Shown: positions 25,641 to 35,249 of the stretch, in pieces
Layout of the letters: every line of letters starts with the position of its first letter
How positions within the stretch are numbered: position 1 is the stretch's first letter
Assembly: GCA_964453645.1 (NCBI GenBank)
Contig: CAYVRJ010000006.1
Coordinates: forward strand, 1 to 64,000
Source of the DNA: CAYVRJ01 sp964453645
GTDB taxonomy: Bacteria; Bacillota; Clostridia; Christensenellales; JAWKQI01
Direction of reading: 5' to 3'
DNA: 64,000 nt
The notes under the pieces: model-generated
What the model was told of the DNA's origin: nothing
The model's database searches: none
Seen by the model: only the letters and a program-made list of their open reading frames with translations
Position numbers and translations under genes: made by a program

Positions 25641-27647
25641 TTAGCGAGAGTATGTATTGACTTGCTTAGCAATCTGAAAATCCGCTTTGTCGCCTACAAA
25701 TGCGATGTAACCTTTTTCGGGCAGAGTGACAAATGGTTTGTTAACCATCTCCAAGGAGGTTGCGATGCAGTTCAACTTGTCGTCATACACAAAATACGAT
25801 GCTGTATTGGGAACCGTGATGCTCCAGCGTTCCCCCTTTGATTTTTCGTCCACCCGCAACCACACCGCATGGGTTTGGGTGCTCAGTGAATCTCCAACGT
25901 CAGATGCAGATAAAATGCTTGCTTCATCTATATAGCGATAAGCGTTAACCCCCAATACCTCCGCACTGCCCTCAATAGCAAAGGTGATGTCGTTTACGTC
26001 CCTGCCCATCATCGTGGGGGTGTTTTGATAACCCAGGGCAGTGTTTTCATCAATGATTCTTGCGTTTCTAATGAACTTACCCTCTGCCTCATAAAGCCCC
26101 TGCATAACGTAACCGGGTGCAGATGCATCTAAGCAAATCCGTGCAACAGGTGCGCTGAGATAACTTTGCGAAGAATATTTTTCGCTGATGAGTAAATAAT
26201 TTTTCCCCGCTCTGCTGCTCCAAAGCTCCGTGAGCTGATTTGAAATCACGTTTGGCTCCACCTTTTGGGCAACGGGCCAAGTTGATGCAGTTTGGCTCAA
26301 CCCTGCAACACTTTCATAGGTTGCTGCATTGATATATTGCCCGCCTAAGCTCTCGATAAAGGATAATTTGCTCACACCTCTCGTGCCACCCTGAGCGCTG
26401 ACGAGTCCACGCTGCATGTACTCGCCGTGGGTGGACAGAAATTCTCCGTTGCCGATATAGTCAAAATCAACGGTGCGGGGATGATCTGTGCCGATGGAGG
26501 TCATCTGCATGGTGTTTTCCGTAAAGGCCACTTGGGTAAAGTGTGAAAAGCCAGTGTCATAAAGACCTGCAAATCGCTTAAGCTCTTGGGGAATGGTTTG
26601 TTTTTCTGCTGTAAAATCGGGTAGCTCCAAAACCGTGCTTTCTATAATCCCTTCTTCTTTGAGCACCTCTAAGATAATTTCTTGGGCAATCAACTGAGAA
26701 AGGGGGGCACCGCCGGAAGAGGACACGCTGGCTGCCAGTTGGTATTCGGGCAGTACCGTCAGGTTTGTGTGATAGGTGAGGGTATCACCACCCTTTGCTA
26801 AGGCCTTGATGCCGTAGGTGTTAAAGGGATAGGTTTCAACGCTGTCCCAACCTAAGCCGTAGTGAAACACTGAGTCGCTGTTTTTATCCACAAGAGGGCT
26901 TTGGTGCTGGTTTGAAGCCATTTCATCCACGGACGCTTGGGATAAAATTCCCAACTGTCCGTCGTCCATAAATATGGTAGACAGCCGACACAAGTCCTCC
27001 ATGGTGGCATATATTCCCCCTGTGCCAATCATGTTTACGTTTTCGCTCTGTAGCGGAGATTCCTTTAAGTAAATGGGTGCAAGCAAGCTCCTGTCAAAGT
27101 CGCTTTGGGGTGTTTTAAAGGTTTTTAAACCCAGGGGCTTTTCAAAATGCAACTCAAGAAATTGGGTAAAGGTCAAACCGCTGACCCTTTCAACCAATAT
27201 TTCAGCCAGGGTATAGCTGTCGTTTGAATAAACGGATAGTTCACCGGGAGCGTGCTTAAGCCGCTGGGCTTGCAGGCGGGTTAAAAGCTGGTCGTGTGTA
27301 AAGGTATCGTTGTCACCCAACAGCATGGCGTTATTGTCGCTGGTGCCCAGCAAACCTGCTGAATGGTTCAGCAGCATTCTGGGGGTAATTTCAACATAAC
27401 GAGGGTCTACCATGGTAAAGTCGGGGATATAGGTTGTGATGCTTTCATCCAGAGCCACCTTGCCGTCGTCCACAAGCTTCATGACAGAGGCGGCGGTAAA
27501 CACCTTACTCACCGAACCAATGCCGTACATTTTATCCAAACCACCCACACTGCTCAAGGGTTGGGCAGCAGCAACTGACCCTAAGGAAACCAAACTCAGG
27601 CAGCCACAAAGGGCCAGGGAAACCAAACTCTTTATAAATCGATTCAT
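25641..27647 (-). CDS. Exported serine hydrolase of the beta-lactamase/PBP family, N-terminally shortened
   Basis: A 668-aa protein with a signal peptide (cleavage near SVAAAQP) and a class-C beta-lactamase/D-peptidase domain. S45-V-S-K48 is the nucleophile motif SxxK and YSN (~147-149) the second. A KGGD or HTN segment near 290-300 may supply the third. The C-terminal ~300 residues are a beta-rich lipocalin-like extension often attached to such hydrolases. The ~45-60 residues usually found between signal peptide and SxxK, which form the first strands of the fold, are missing, so activity is doubtful. It is the last gene after the ABC exporter on the same strand. ATG 27647 has a GGAG site; an in-frame ATG at 27659 is possible. 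Confidence 0.8.
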   Translation of the reverse strand: MNRFIKSLVSLALCGCLSLVSLGSVAAAQPLSSVGGLDKMYGIGSVSKVFTAASVMKLVDDGKVALDESITTYIPDFTMVDPRYVEITPRMLLNHSAGLLGTSDNNAMLLGDNDTFTHDQLLTRLQAQRLKHAPGELSVYSNDSYTLAEILVERVSGLTFTQFLELHFEKPLGLKTFKTPQSDFDRSLLAPIYLKESPLQSENVNMIGTGGIYATMEDLCRLSTIFMDDGQLGILSQASVDEMASNQHQSPLVDKNSDSVFHYGLGWDSVETYPFNTYGIKALAKGGDTLTYHTNLTVLPEYQLAASVSSSGGAPLSQLIAQEIILEVLKEEGIIESTVLELPDFTAEKQTIPQELKRFAGLYDTGFSHFTQVAFTENTMQMTSIGTDHPRTVDFDYIGNGEFLSTHGEYMQRGLVSAQGGTRGVSKLSFIESLGGQYINAATYESVAGLSQTASTWPVAQKVEPNVISNQLTELWSSRAGKNYLLISEKYSSQSYLSAPVARICLDASAPGYVMQGLYEAEGKFIRNARIIDENTALGYQNTPTMMGRDVNDITFAIEGSAEVLGVNAYRYIDEASILSASDVGDSLSTQTHAVWLRVDEKSKGERWSITVPNTASYFVYDDKLNCIATSLEMVNKPFVTLPEKGYIAFVGDKADFQIAKQVNTYSR

Positions 27648-27716
27648 AATAAACTCCATTCCACCGTTTTACTTGCGGTACAAATAGTCATGAAACACTC
27701 TTTCACCCCAAACCTC

Positions 27717-30215
27717 CTACTCGGACAATAGTTCGTACACAGAGATTTTTCGGATGCGCATGGAGGAGGCGATTGCAACGCAGTAGGTTACAAGCATCAG
27801 TCCAACGCAGATGCCAACGATGCTCACTGGGTTAACCGTAAACAGAACGTTGGTTATTCCCATGGAGGAAAAGAACATCTTAAAAACAGGGTTCACGATG
27901 ACAGATCCTAGGGCACAGCCTATCAGGGAACCAAACAGCGCCGAAGGAATAAAGCTGATGGCAAGCTGGGCGGCAAGCTGCTTTGTTAAAAACCCCATGG
28001 ACTTTAAGATACCCATCTCCACACTGCGTTTGATGACAATTGCTTTCACAGTCATGGACAAAATCAGTGCCATTAAGGCAATGGAAATAATGGAGATGAA
28101 CTGGGTTAAAGCGGATATGCCGTTGCTCATGGCGTTCACCTGAGAATGGATCATTTCCCTATAATCGGAAACCTTTTCAATGAGGTACTTGCCAGAACCA
28201 CCCTTTAGGATTATTTCCCCTTTATAAATCACCGCATATTCAACGCTGTCAACGCCAAATTGCTCCAAATAGTTTGAGATTTTTTCCTCCGCACGGGCCT
28301 TGGCGGCTGCAAATTGATCGGTTGGGTCAACGCTGTGAACGTTTAACACACCGTAGGACTCTTGCAGGATTTTAGAAAATTCGTCAATTTCTATGCCATC
28401 GTTGAGATACACATTGATGGACTTGCGCAAATAACCAGGCACCAATCGATGGTATCCCTCCAGCGTAATGGCAGCCACACGACCTGAGTTATTGGTGGTG
28501 GAAAAAAGTCCCGAAACGATATATTGGGTCACTACGCCACCAGCCTTGACAGACACTTCGTCACCAACGTCCTTGCCTAGAACCTGAGCCAGCGAACCCG
28601 GCAGCATCAGTTCATTTTCCCATTGGGGATAATTGCCTTTGTAGGGAACCATTGTCTCCAGCCTGCCGTAATCATTGGAAACAAATCCAGCTACGTCAAT
28701 GCCATCCACCCTTAAGCTTACCCAATCGAGCATGGAGGTTTTGCGGACATGGGGATTTTTTTGAATATCTTCGGCCAGCATTTCCGCATCCGAGTGCCTT
28801 GTGGTTGTAACGGTAACATCTGCAATTTCAATACCTGCCATTTTGACAAACGCAGTACTGTCCAAAACAAAATTGGAGTACACCACCACAGTAAACGTCA
28901 ATACCAATGCAATTCCAGCCATGATGATCCCTGTCATGAAGTAAAGTTTTGCGTATACGAAAATATTTTTTAAACCCATGCGCAGATGAACGTTTCCCAC
29001 TCCCTTTTCCAGAGGAAAATAGTTTTTCCGAAAACTGTGGGTGGATATGCCGCCCCGCAGCGCCACCACAGGGGGCAGTTTTTTAATCCGCCGGGATGCT
29101 GCAAGCACCATCGCTACTAAAATAAGGGTGATACACAAGGATGAGATGAGTCCCAATCCCATTTGGGCATCTATGTGGTATAAAATGCCGGATGCTGATG
29201 ACATAACCGCATCCACCCCTGGGAGCAAGAATGTGGAAAATATAACTCCGCAGATTCCGGCGGGCAGGGCAATTAGGGCGTATTCCAGTATGAACGCAGT
29301 TATAATTTGCCCACTTGTATATCCCGTTGCCCCCAGCACCCCAATATTGTGGATGTTATCCTCGATGCTGTTGGTGACGCGAAAGTGGATGACCAACAGG
29401 GTGATTAGAATGAGAATGACGGCAAAGCTCACCACAACTGCTGCCATGGAATTGACAGGAGTGAAAATGGGCATGGTCATGGTAAGCAGGTCTACGGATA
29501 GGTTTCCGTTTATGCCCATGGTGTTGATCTCTTCAGCAATGCTGTCCTTAAAATCTTTGTCAAAGTCTAGGGACGTTTGTGGATCCTTTAACTGAACGCC
29601 AATGTACACACTCTCGCCAATCATGGATTTTAACGCTTGAAACCCTTCATTGTGCAGCAAGTACTTTCCGCCGTAGGCGTTGGCCTTGCTGAGCTCAATG
29701 GCATCAAAAAAACCTGCTACAATATACTCATAAGCTCTATTTTTATATTTAAAAGTAAATGTATCTCCAAGCGCATACCCTGCAACCTTGCCGTAGTAGG
29801 GGAGATAAATTGCACGTTCTTTTGGGATGTTGTCGTCTTGTTCAACCAGCTTTACAGGGGTTAAGGCGTTTTCCTGTTCCAAGTTTAAAAACACGGAATT
29901 GGATTCCACACTTCCTTCAAGGTTGATTTGTGCAAAATGCATGTAAACCGCAGGTTCAATGGCGTATTGGGCAACTCTGCTGTCCTTCTTGAAATACTCT
30001 TCAAAAGTGCTCCGATATGCATTCTTGGAAAAAATATAGATGCTGTGGGGGCTGTTTAGCTCCTCCATCTTGCCATAGATCATGGAACCCGTTTGGGTTA
30101 AAACATTTAGGCCGATACTCATAAGCATAGACAACACGATTATGATTACAAACAGGGAGATGGTACTGCTCTTGTGCTTAAATAAGTTGGCTTTGGCAAC
30201 ATTGAATATGCACAT
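27717..30215 (-). CDS. FtsX-type ABC transporter permease
   Basis: An 832-aa membrane protein with the MacB/FtsX layout. It has an N-terminal transmembrane helix, a large outside domain, three helices (~265-375), another helix (~425-450), a second outside domain, and three C-terminal helices ending with MRIRKISVYELLSE. Both FtsX domains are visible (HNIGVLGATGYTSGQ and MGILKSMGFLTKQL). This architecture serves peptide or lipoprotein export or antimicrobial-peptide sensing and detoxification. It starts 2 bp after the stop of the ATPase gene. The nearby divergent two-component system is its likely regulator. Confidence 0.92.
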   Translation of the reverse strand: MCIFNVAKANLFKHKSSTISLFVIIIVLSMLMSIGLNVLTQTGSMIYGKMEELNSPHSIYIFSKNAYRSTFEEYFKKDSRVAQYAIEPAVYMHFAQINLEGSVESNSVFLNLEQENALTPVKLVEQDDNIPKERAIYLPYYGKVAGYALGDTFTFKYKNRAYEYIVAGFFDAIELSKANAYGGKYLLHNEGFQALKSMIGESVYIGVQLKDPQTSLDFDKDFKDSIAEEINTMGINGNLSVDLLTMTMPIFTPVNSMAAVVVSFAVILILITLLVIHFRVTNSIEDNIHNIGVLGATGYTSGQIITAFILEYALIALPAGICGVIFSTFLLPGVDAVMSSASGILYHIDAQMGLGLISSLCITLILVAMVLAASRRIKKLPPVVALRGGISTHSFRKNYFPLEKGVGNVHLRMGLKNIFVYAKLYFMTGIIMAGIALVLTFTVVVYSNFVLDSTAFVKMAGIEIADVTVTTTRHSDAEMLAEDIQKNPHVRKTSMLDWVSLRVDGIDVAGFVSNDYGRLETMVPYKGNYPQWENELMLPGSLAQVLGKDVGDEVSVKAGGVVTQYIVSGLFSTTNNSGRVAAITLEGYHRLVPGYLRKSINVYLNDGIEIDEFSKILQESYGVLNVHSVDPTDQFAAAKARAEEKISNYLEQFGVDSVEYAVIYKGEIILKGGSGKYLIEKVSDYREMIHSQVNAMSNGISALTQFISIISIALMALILSMTVKAIVIKRSVEMGILKSMGFLTKQLAAQLAISFIPSALFGSLIGCALGSVIVNPVFKMFFSSMGITNVLFTVNPVSIVGICVGLMLVTYCVAIASSMRIRKISVYELLSE

Positions 30216-30217
30216 GA

Positions 30218-30985
30218 TTACCACCCCATTCTGTCAAGAAACGCTTGCAGTTTTTCCATCCGCCCTGTCTTTTCGTCCTGGGCGTATGGGGGTAAATTTA
30301 ATTCTCCCACAATTGCCCCATCCCGCAGATACACGATGCGGTTGCCCCGGGCAGCAGTCTTTAGGTCGTGTGTAACCATAACGATATTTTGTCCGCTCTG
30401 GTGCAATTGGCTGAGCACGTCTAAGACTGCCAAACTTGCGGAGGAGTTCAGTGCGCCGGTGGGTTCGTCTGCAAAGAGGATTTTCGGGTTGTTGATCAAA
30501 GCCCGCACAATGCCCACCCGCTGGGCTTCGCCCCCGGAAAGTTGGCTGGGGAACTTACCCCAGAGTTCCTGTTCCAGCCCAACTTTTAGCAAAAGCTCCT
30601 GAGCCCGCGCTGTAATGTCCCTTTTGTTCCGACTAACCAGAAAACCGCTGGATAAAATGTTATCCAGCACACTCATGTTATCCATCAAGTGAATCTGCTG
30701 GAACACAAACCCGCAGTGTTCCCTCCTAAACAAGGCGAGCTGATCGTTGGTTTTATGAGCGATGTTCGTCTGCTTAAAGAAAATGTCTCCCAGGGTGGGT
30801 TTATCCATGCCTGAAATTGCATAGAGCAGGGTGCTTTTACCCGAGCCGGAACTGCCCATGATCACGGTAAAATCACCGTCGCATATCTCTAAATCCATGT
30901 TTTTAATCACATGAATTTGCTTGCCCCCGTGGGAAAAGGTTTTGCTCAATTTGCAAATTTCTATAATTTTATTCAATTCTTTCAA
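30218..30985 (-). CDS. ABC transporter ATP-binding protein (MacB/LolD type)
   Basis: A 255-aa ATPase with Walker A GSSGSGKST (~43-51), a Q-loop FVFQQ, signature LSGGEAQRVGIVRA (~145) and Walker B ILFADEPTGALNS. The DEPTGALN form is typical of the MacB/LolD/BceA group, which pairs with FtsX-type permeases. The start follows CAGGAGG. It is the first gene of the operon with the permease and serine hydrolase. Together with the divergent regulator and kinase it resembles an antimicrobial-peptide response module (inference). Confidence 0.93.
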   Translation of the reverse strand: MKELNKIIEICKLSKTFSHGGKQIHVIKNMDLEICDGDFTVIMGSSGSGKSTLLYAISGMDKPTLGDIFFKQTNIAHKTNDQLALFRREHCGFVFQQIHLMDNMSVLDNILSSGFLVSRNKRDITARAQELLLKVGLEQELWGKFPSQLSGGEAQRVGIVRALINNPKILFADEPTGALNSSASLAVLDVLSQLHQSGQNIVMVTHDLKTAARGNRIVYLRDGAIVGELNLPPYAQDEKTGRMEKLQAFLDRMGW

Positions 30986-31098
30986 CCTCCTGTAGTTCTG
31001 TTTTGGTGCCTGTATGAGTATTTTAACTTGTATCCCAGTTTAAGTCCTTGCCAATTGGCTATTGATTTCTTATCAAATTCTTAACATTCAATCTGTGC

Positions 31099-31127
31099 TT
31101 GAAAACTTCCATGGGGTATATTATAGT
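31099..31127 (+). promoter_or_regulatory. Promoter of the OmpR-type regulator and kinase genes
   Basis: TTGAAA (31099-31104) and TATAGT (31122-31127) are 17 nt apart, 39 nt upstream of the start. On the other strand a weaker pair (TTGGCA and TACAAG, 31027-31054) may drive the ABC operon. Confidence 0.65.
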
Positions 31128-31166
31128 TAGAAAGTATCACTTAATTATAACAAAGGAAGAATAACG

Positions 31167-31862
31167 TTGAAATACGATTGCTTAATCATTGACGATGAGT
31201 TGGAAATCTCCCAAACCATATGCGAATACTTTAATATGTTTGATGTTTCCTCGGCGTATGTGACCAGCTTCGATGAGGGGGTTGCATTTTTAGAGCAAAA
31301 CAACGTTTCCCTGCTATTGCTGGACGTTAATTTAGGGGAGCAATCGGGCTTTTCCTTTTGCAAGCAGGTGAGAAAAACTTCGGGTATCCCCATTGTTTTT
31401 ATCAGTGCCCGAAACGCAGAGCAAGATATTTTATCTGGGCTTATGATTGGGGGCGATGATTATATCACAAAACCCTTTTCAATGAACATTTTGCTGGCGA
31501 AAGTTAAGGCCATCTTAAAGCGCAGCAGCTTGCAAAAAGAACAAGCAGACGTGCTGACATGCGGCAATTTGCGCATAGAGAGGGCATCCAGCAGGGTTTA
31601 TAAAAAGGATTCCATCGTGAAGCTAAAACCCATGGAATGGCGGCTGTTGCAATATCTGTTGGACAATCAGGGAAGGGTGATAACCAAAGACGAGTTATTG
31701 AGTAAGGTTTGGGAAACCCAATTTGTCAATGAGGGCACCCTGAGCGTGCACATTCGCCATTTGCGGGAGAAACTCGAAGAAAATCCGGATTCACCCCAGA
31801 TTATCAAGACGGTTTGGGGAACAGGATATCTGTGTGAGTTGAACGATGGGGGAGACACGTGA
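31167..31862 (+). CDS. OmpR-family response regulator
   Basis: A 231-aa regulator. The receiver has D9-D10, phospho-acceptor D53 (LLLLDVNLG) and K102 (YITKPFS). The C-terminal winged helix-turn-helix shows LKPMEWRLLQYLLDNQGRVI and the LSVHIRHLREKLE recognition region. Start is TTG with an AAAGGA site. Divergent from the FtsX-type exporter operon, which it probably controls. It overlaps the kinase gene by 4 bp. Confidence 0.93.
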   Translation: MKYDCLIIDDELEISQTICEYFNMFDVSSAYVTSFDEGVAFLEQNNVSLLLLDVNLGEQSGFSFCKQVRKTSGIPIVFISARNAEQDILSGLMIGGDDYITKPFSMNILLAKVKAILKRSSLQKEQADVLTCGNLRIERASSRVYKKDSIVKLKPMEWRLLQYLLDNQGRVITKDELLSKVWETQFVNEGTLSVHIRHLREKLEENPDSPQIIKTVWGTGYLCELNDGGDT

Positions 31863-33130
31863 AAAAATTTACCGGGTTGTTTATAATTTTGTTTGTGTGC
31901 ATCACTGTTGGTTTGATTTTGTCGCTGTATACTCTCAATGCCAGTTCGGATCGAGAAGTGGATATGTTGGCTTTAAACCACATCGTGTTTTCTGTTGCAA
32001 AAGAAATGGACACCCTAGAGAACCTCTCGGGCAGAGAATTTGCGTATCACTTTTTGGTGGTGGATGCGGGTGGCCGATGCCTATATAAAACCTTGCCAAC
32101 CTTGCCGGACACCCTTCATGCATCCATTAAGCAGGGGTTGATTGCGCTAGACATCACCAAGGGAGGGCAGACGTTTGGTAAGGTGCTGGTAGATATTCGC
32201 ACCCATGAGTTTGTGCAAACCCTCATTGAGAGAAACTTTTATATCATTCTAGGGGCATATTTGGTTTTGGCTGGGATTTTGGCAATATATTTTGTATATG
32301 TATACACTCGGATGTTCAAACCATTTAACCAGTTGACAGCGTTTGCAAAAAATATTGCCGCAAACAAGTTGGACACCCCCCTGCCCATGGATAAACATAA
32401 CATTTTTGGTGCATTCACAGAGAGTTTTGATGTGATGCGCGTTACTCTTGCTGAAGCAAGGCGCAATGAACAATTGGCAAATCAAAGCAAAAAAGAATTA
32501 ATCGCCTCCCTGAGCCATGATATTAAAACCCCAACAACCTCCATTCGGTTGATTGCAGAGCTGTTGCAGGCACAGATTACAGACAGCGAACATATAGACA
32601 AGCTAAAAAAGATTCAGATGAAAACGGAGCAGATAGACAGACTCGTCAACAATATGCTGCAAACCACTTTAGAGGAGTTAGGCCAGTTGAGCGTCAACCC
32701 CACAGATGAGAGCAGCGCTGTGCTGCATCAATTGTTCGAAAAAATCAATACCCATGATAACATTCGGTTAGCACCCGTTCCACCCTGTTTGATTCATATG
32801 GATAGTATGCGCATGGAGCAAGTTTTGGACAACGTTGTAAGTAATTCCATCAAATATGCAAACACCCTGATTGACGTTGAGTTTTGTGTGGCAGATGCAT
32901 TTTTAAAGGTTAGTATCAAGGATTACGGAGTTGGGGTGGACAGTTCGGAGATTGAGTTTCTGTGTCAAAAATATTTTCGCGCACAAAAAGCAATTCAATC
33001 CAAAAAGCCCGGTGAGGGGCTGGGGCTATATATTGCAAAACTTCTAATGAATAAAATGGATGGCCACATTGGCTTTATCAATCGGCCGGATGGATTCACC
33101 GTTGAGCTGCTGATTGCCTTATCGAGATAA
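31859..33130 (+). CDS. Sensor histidine kinase
   Basis: A 423-aa membrane kinase with two transmembrane helices (~5-25 and ~130-150) around a short outside loop, then a HAMP-like linker. The H box SLSHDIKTP holds the phosphorylated histidine; later boxes are QVLDNVVSNSIKYA (N) and GEGLGLYIAKLL (G2). The start is GTG 31859, overlapping the regulator gene (GTGA), so the pair is co-translated. The small sensor loop fits kinases that rely on an ABC transporter for sensing (inference). Confidence 0.92.
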   Translation: MKKFTGLFIILFVCITVGLILSLYTLNASSDREVDMLALNHIVFSVAKEMDTLENLSGREFAYHFLVVDAGGRCLYKTLPTLPDTLHASIKQGLIALDITKGGQTFGKVLVDIRTHEFVQTLIERNFYIILGAYLVLAGILAIYFVYVYTRMFKPFNQLTAFAKNIAANKLDTPLPMDKHNIFGAFTESFDVMRVTLAEARRNEQLANQSKKELIASLSHDIKTPTTSIRLIAELLQAQITDSEHIDKLKKIQMKTEQIDRLVNNMLQTTLEELGQLSVNPTDESSAVLHQLFEKINTHDNIRLAPVPPCLIHMDSMRMEQVLDNVVSNSIKYANTLIDVEFCVADAFLKVSIKDYGVGVDSSEIEFLCQKYFRAQKAIQSKKPGEGLGLYIAKLLMNKMDGHIGFINRPDGFTVELLIALSR

Positions 33131-33376
33131 ATCGGCTATAACAGCTAAAGGAGAGCAAAAACTGCAACAATGGGTTATCTCCAACGGCTAATTCAAGTTA
33201 ACTTCTGCTTGGTGTGTTGTACATACCTGTAATGAGTTGTTGCAAGTGAAGGCAAAAAATAGACTTCCAAAAGTCCTGTTTACTTCTGTTGATTTTGGCA
33301 TGCTCTTGAAATAAAATTGCTATGTTTACATTTAACAATATTCAGCATATACTATAGGCAAATTGAGGTGAGAATC

Positions 33377-33583
33377 ATGAGTATTAAGTGTACGGTTGTA
33401 ATCCAAAAAGATGACAAGTGGTATGTTGCAAAGTGCATTGAGAATGGCGTTGCTTCTCAAGGTAAAACCATTGACGAAGCATTAAACAATCTCCGTGAAG
33501 CCATTGCGCTCTATTATGAAGATAATGAAGTGCAAGTGGAAAACGATCCCGTGTTTATTACAACATTGGAGGTGGCAATCTAA
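33377..33583 (+). CDS. hicB: HicB-like antitoxin
   Basis: A 68-aa protein with the HicB fold pattern: T-V-V-I-x-K-D-x-x-W-Y-V-A-K-C-I-E, then ASQGKTIDEALNNLREAIALYYED. The start follows GAGGTGAG. It ends in TAATG, overlapping the start of a HicA frame that is now broken. In the HicBA family the B protein binds and blocks the mRNA-cleaving HicA toxin. Here the antitoxin is intact without a working toxin nearby. Confidence 0.85.
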   Translation: MSIKCTVVIQKDDKWYVAKCIENGVASQGKTIDEALNNLREAIALYYEDNEVQVENDPVFITTLEVAI

Positions 33584-33800
33584 TGGGTTCCAAATACCCG
33601 GTATTGCCACCCCAGAAAGTCATAAAGGCACTCTCTAAGATTCAATTTTCCTTTAAGTCACAACGGGCAGCCATGTAAAATATATTAAAGGCAATCGAAC
33701 CGTTGTAATTCCAATGCACGATGAGATTGCGAAGGGAACGCTAAAAAGTGTTTTAGAACAAGCAGGAATTGAACTCGAGGATTTTCTTAAACTACTATAA
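33583..33800 (+). pseudogene. hicA: Frameshifted HicA toxin gene
   Basis: Frame one encodes MGSKYPVLPPQKVIKALSKI then QFSFKSQR and stops at TAA soon after. The next frame resumes exactly with GSHVKYIKGNRTVVIPMHDE and AKGTLKSVLEQAG to TAA 33800. Both parts match the HicA (YcfA) domain, with its GSH catalytic histidine region and the IP-x-H strand. A single G lost from a G run near 33669 explains the break. The toxin should be inactive unless this is a sequencing error. Confidence 0.85.
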
Positions 33801-33874
33801 GCTTAAAAACCTGCTAAGTTGTATAATCCTTGTCTTTTGGCGCTGATGAATATTGCCCAAATCGTGTTATTTAG

Positions 33875-34078
33875 AGTTTCTCGTTGACACAACAATTGCG
33901 GGAACTGGAAGCAGACAATTTAATTGTTCGCACTGTTTACCCGGTGGTACCTCCAAAAGTGGAATATTACCTCAGCGATTTTGGAAAGAGTATCATTCCC
34001 GTGTTGCAAGCAATGTATAATTGGGGCGAATATTATTTAGACGAACTAGACGTAAAGCCACCTTGCACCCACGACTAA
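33875..34078 (+). pseudogene. 5'-truncated HxlR-type regulator fragment
   Basis: About 67 codons encode SFSLTQQLRELEADNLIVRT, then YPVVPPKVEYYLSDFGKSII, the recognition helix, wing and C-terminal helix of the HxlR family. The N-terminal third is missing and a stop (TAG) precedes the fragment. Frame-zero translation could start only at a TTG without a ribosome-binding site. Confidence 0.75.
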
Positions 34079-34220
34079 ATTATTCCATTTAAAGAGCGTT
34101 GGTTCTATAATATCAATATTCAAAATTAAATATTAGATGATGGCGTTTAGTTTGCCACAGGCCGCAGGTAGGGGTGTGTTTTACGTCTGAGTTTGTTTTT
34201 GCAAATACTTAGAAGTTTAA

Positions 34221-34640
34221 TTACAACGTTCCTTGGACAACCTGCCAGTCCACCAACAGGTTGTACCTTTCGGTTTTAAATCTTAAAACACAATAATTGG
34301 GGTCGTCATATCCACTGAAATGATTGGTAAGGCCACCATACCACATTTCTTTTTTCACCTCGGGATCGGTGATGACCTCAATGGTTCCCACAAGGGTGAT
34401 GTTGTAATCCATTGCGTTAAAACATACACTTGCCTTGTTGCACTGTTTAATACGGCTGATTTTGGGGCTATTAAGCCCTGTGCAAAAGGTCATGGAGGAT
34501 ATTCCTTGGGCTTTTGAAGCCGATATTGTGGAAACTGTAGGATAACCGTCTGTGTCCATCAACCCCAATGAACAAAACCCAGCTTCACCTGTATTCTGCT
34601 CAACAATTGTTCCTGCCTTATGAATGATTTCTTGACTCAT
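34221..34640 (-). CDS. Pyridoxamine 5'-phosphate oxidase-like flavin-binding protein
   Basis: A 139-aa protein with the split-barrel pattern of the general-stress-protein-26 type: FCSLGLMDTDGYPTVSTIS, then FCTGLNSPKISRIKQCNKASVCF and a C-terminal VLRFKTERYNLLVD strand. Such proteins bind FMN or related cofactors; the substrate is unknown. The start follows GAGGAG. It lies 15 bp downstream of the DUF3788-like gene on the same strand and is probably co-transcribed. Confidence 0.82.
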   Translation of the reverse strand: MSQEIIHKAGTIVEQNTGEAGFCSLGLMDTDGYPTVSTISASKAQGISSMTFCTGLNSPKISRIKQCNKASVCFNAMDYNITLVGTIEVITDPEVKKEMWYGGLTNHFSGYDDPNYCVLRFKTERYNLLVDWQVVQGTL

Positions 34641-34655
34641 TTTTTTCTCCTCAGG

Positions 34656-35075
34656 TTATATTTGATTCTTGATCTCTAAAAGTTTGATAACAGTATTAAT
34701 GTCAGCCTCCGTCGTTACATCTACCATAAAAGAACGACCCTCCATATACTGCTTGGCCTCTAAGATGAGTGAACATACAGGCTCTGGTAGGTTGGCTTTT
34801 TGTGCCGCTGCAACTGCTTTTTCCCCAAAGACAAAGTTTACTTTAAAGGAATGAGACAAAGGCACAAGGTATAGCAGGGTTTGCTTTTTGGATTTGATAA
34901 CAAGTGTCCACCCTGCCGACTTGCTGTAATATTTCCATTCCTCGCTTGTGTTTCCGTATGTAGAAGTGATATGGTTTTTTAAACCATCCCACAAGGGTTT
35001 ACAAGCAACCAGTGCTCCTTCCAGTTGTTCTTCATTTGGTTGAATGGCCTTTTCGCCAAATATACTCAGAGACAT
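34656..35075 (-). CDS. DUF3788-like small protein
   Basis: A 139-aa protein: LSIFGEKAIQPNEEQLEGAL near the start, then WKYYSKSAGWTLVIKSKKQTL and a helical C-terminus. This matches the DUF3788 pattern, whose function is unknown. ATG 35075 is chosen because TGGAGG precedes it. It shares an operon with the flavin-binding protein gene. Confidence 0.7.
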   Translation of the reverse strand: MSLSIFGEKAIQPNEEQLEGALVACKPLWDGLKNHITSTYGNTSEEWKYYSKSAGWTLVIKSKKQTLLYLVPLSHSFKVNFVFGEKAVAAAQKANLPEPVCSLILEAKQYMEGRSFMVDVTTEADINTVIKLLEIKNQI

Positions 35076-35249
35076 TTTGATCCTCCAATACATTTTGTTT
35101 CTGTACATACAGTATATCACAAAGAATACGACAGCAGTGAGTCATGTTTAAAAAGCAAAACAGTTTTTTGGTATTGTATATATTTTCAAAACACTGGAAC
35201 TGTTTTAAAAACTGTGATATGATGAAATTGTTGTGAAAGTGAGGAAACT

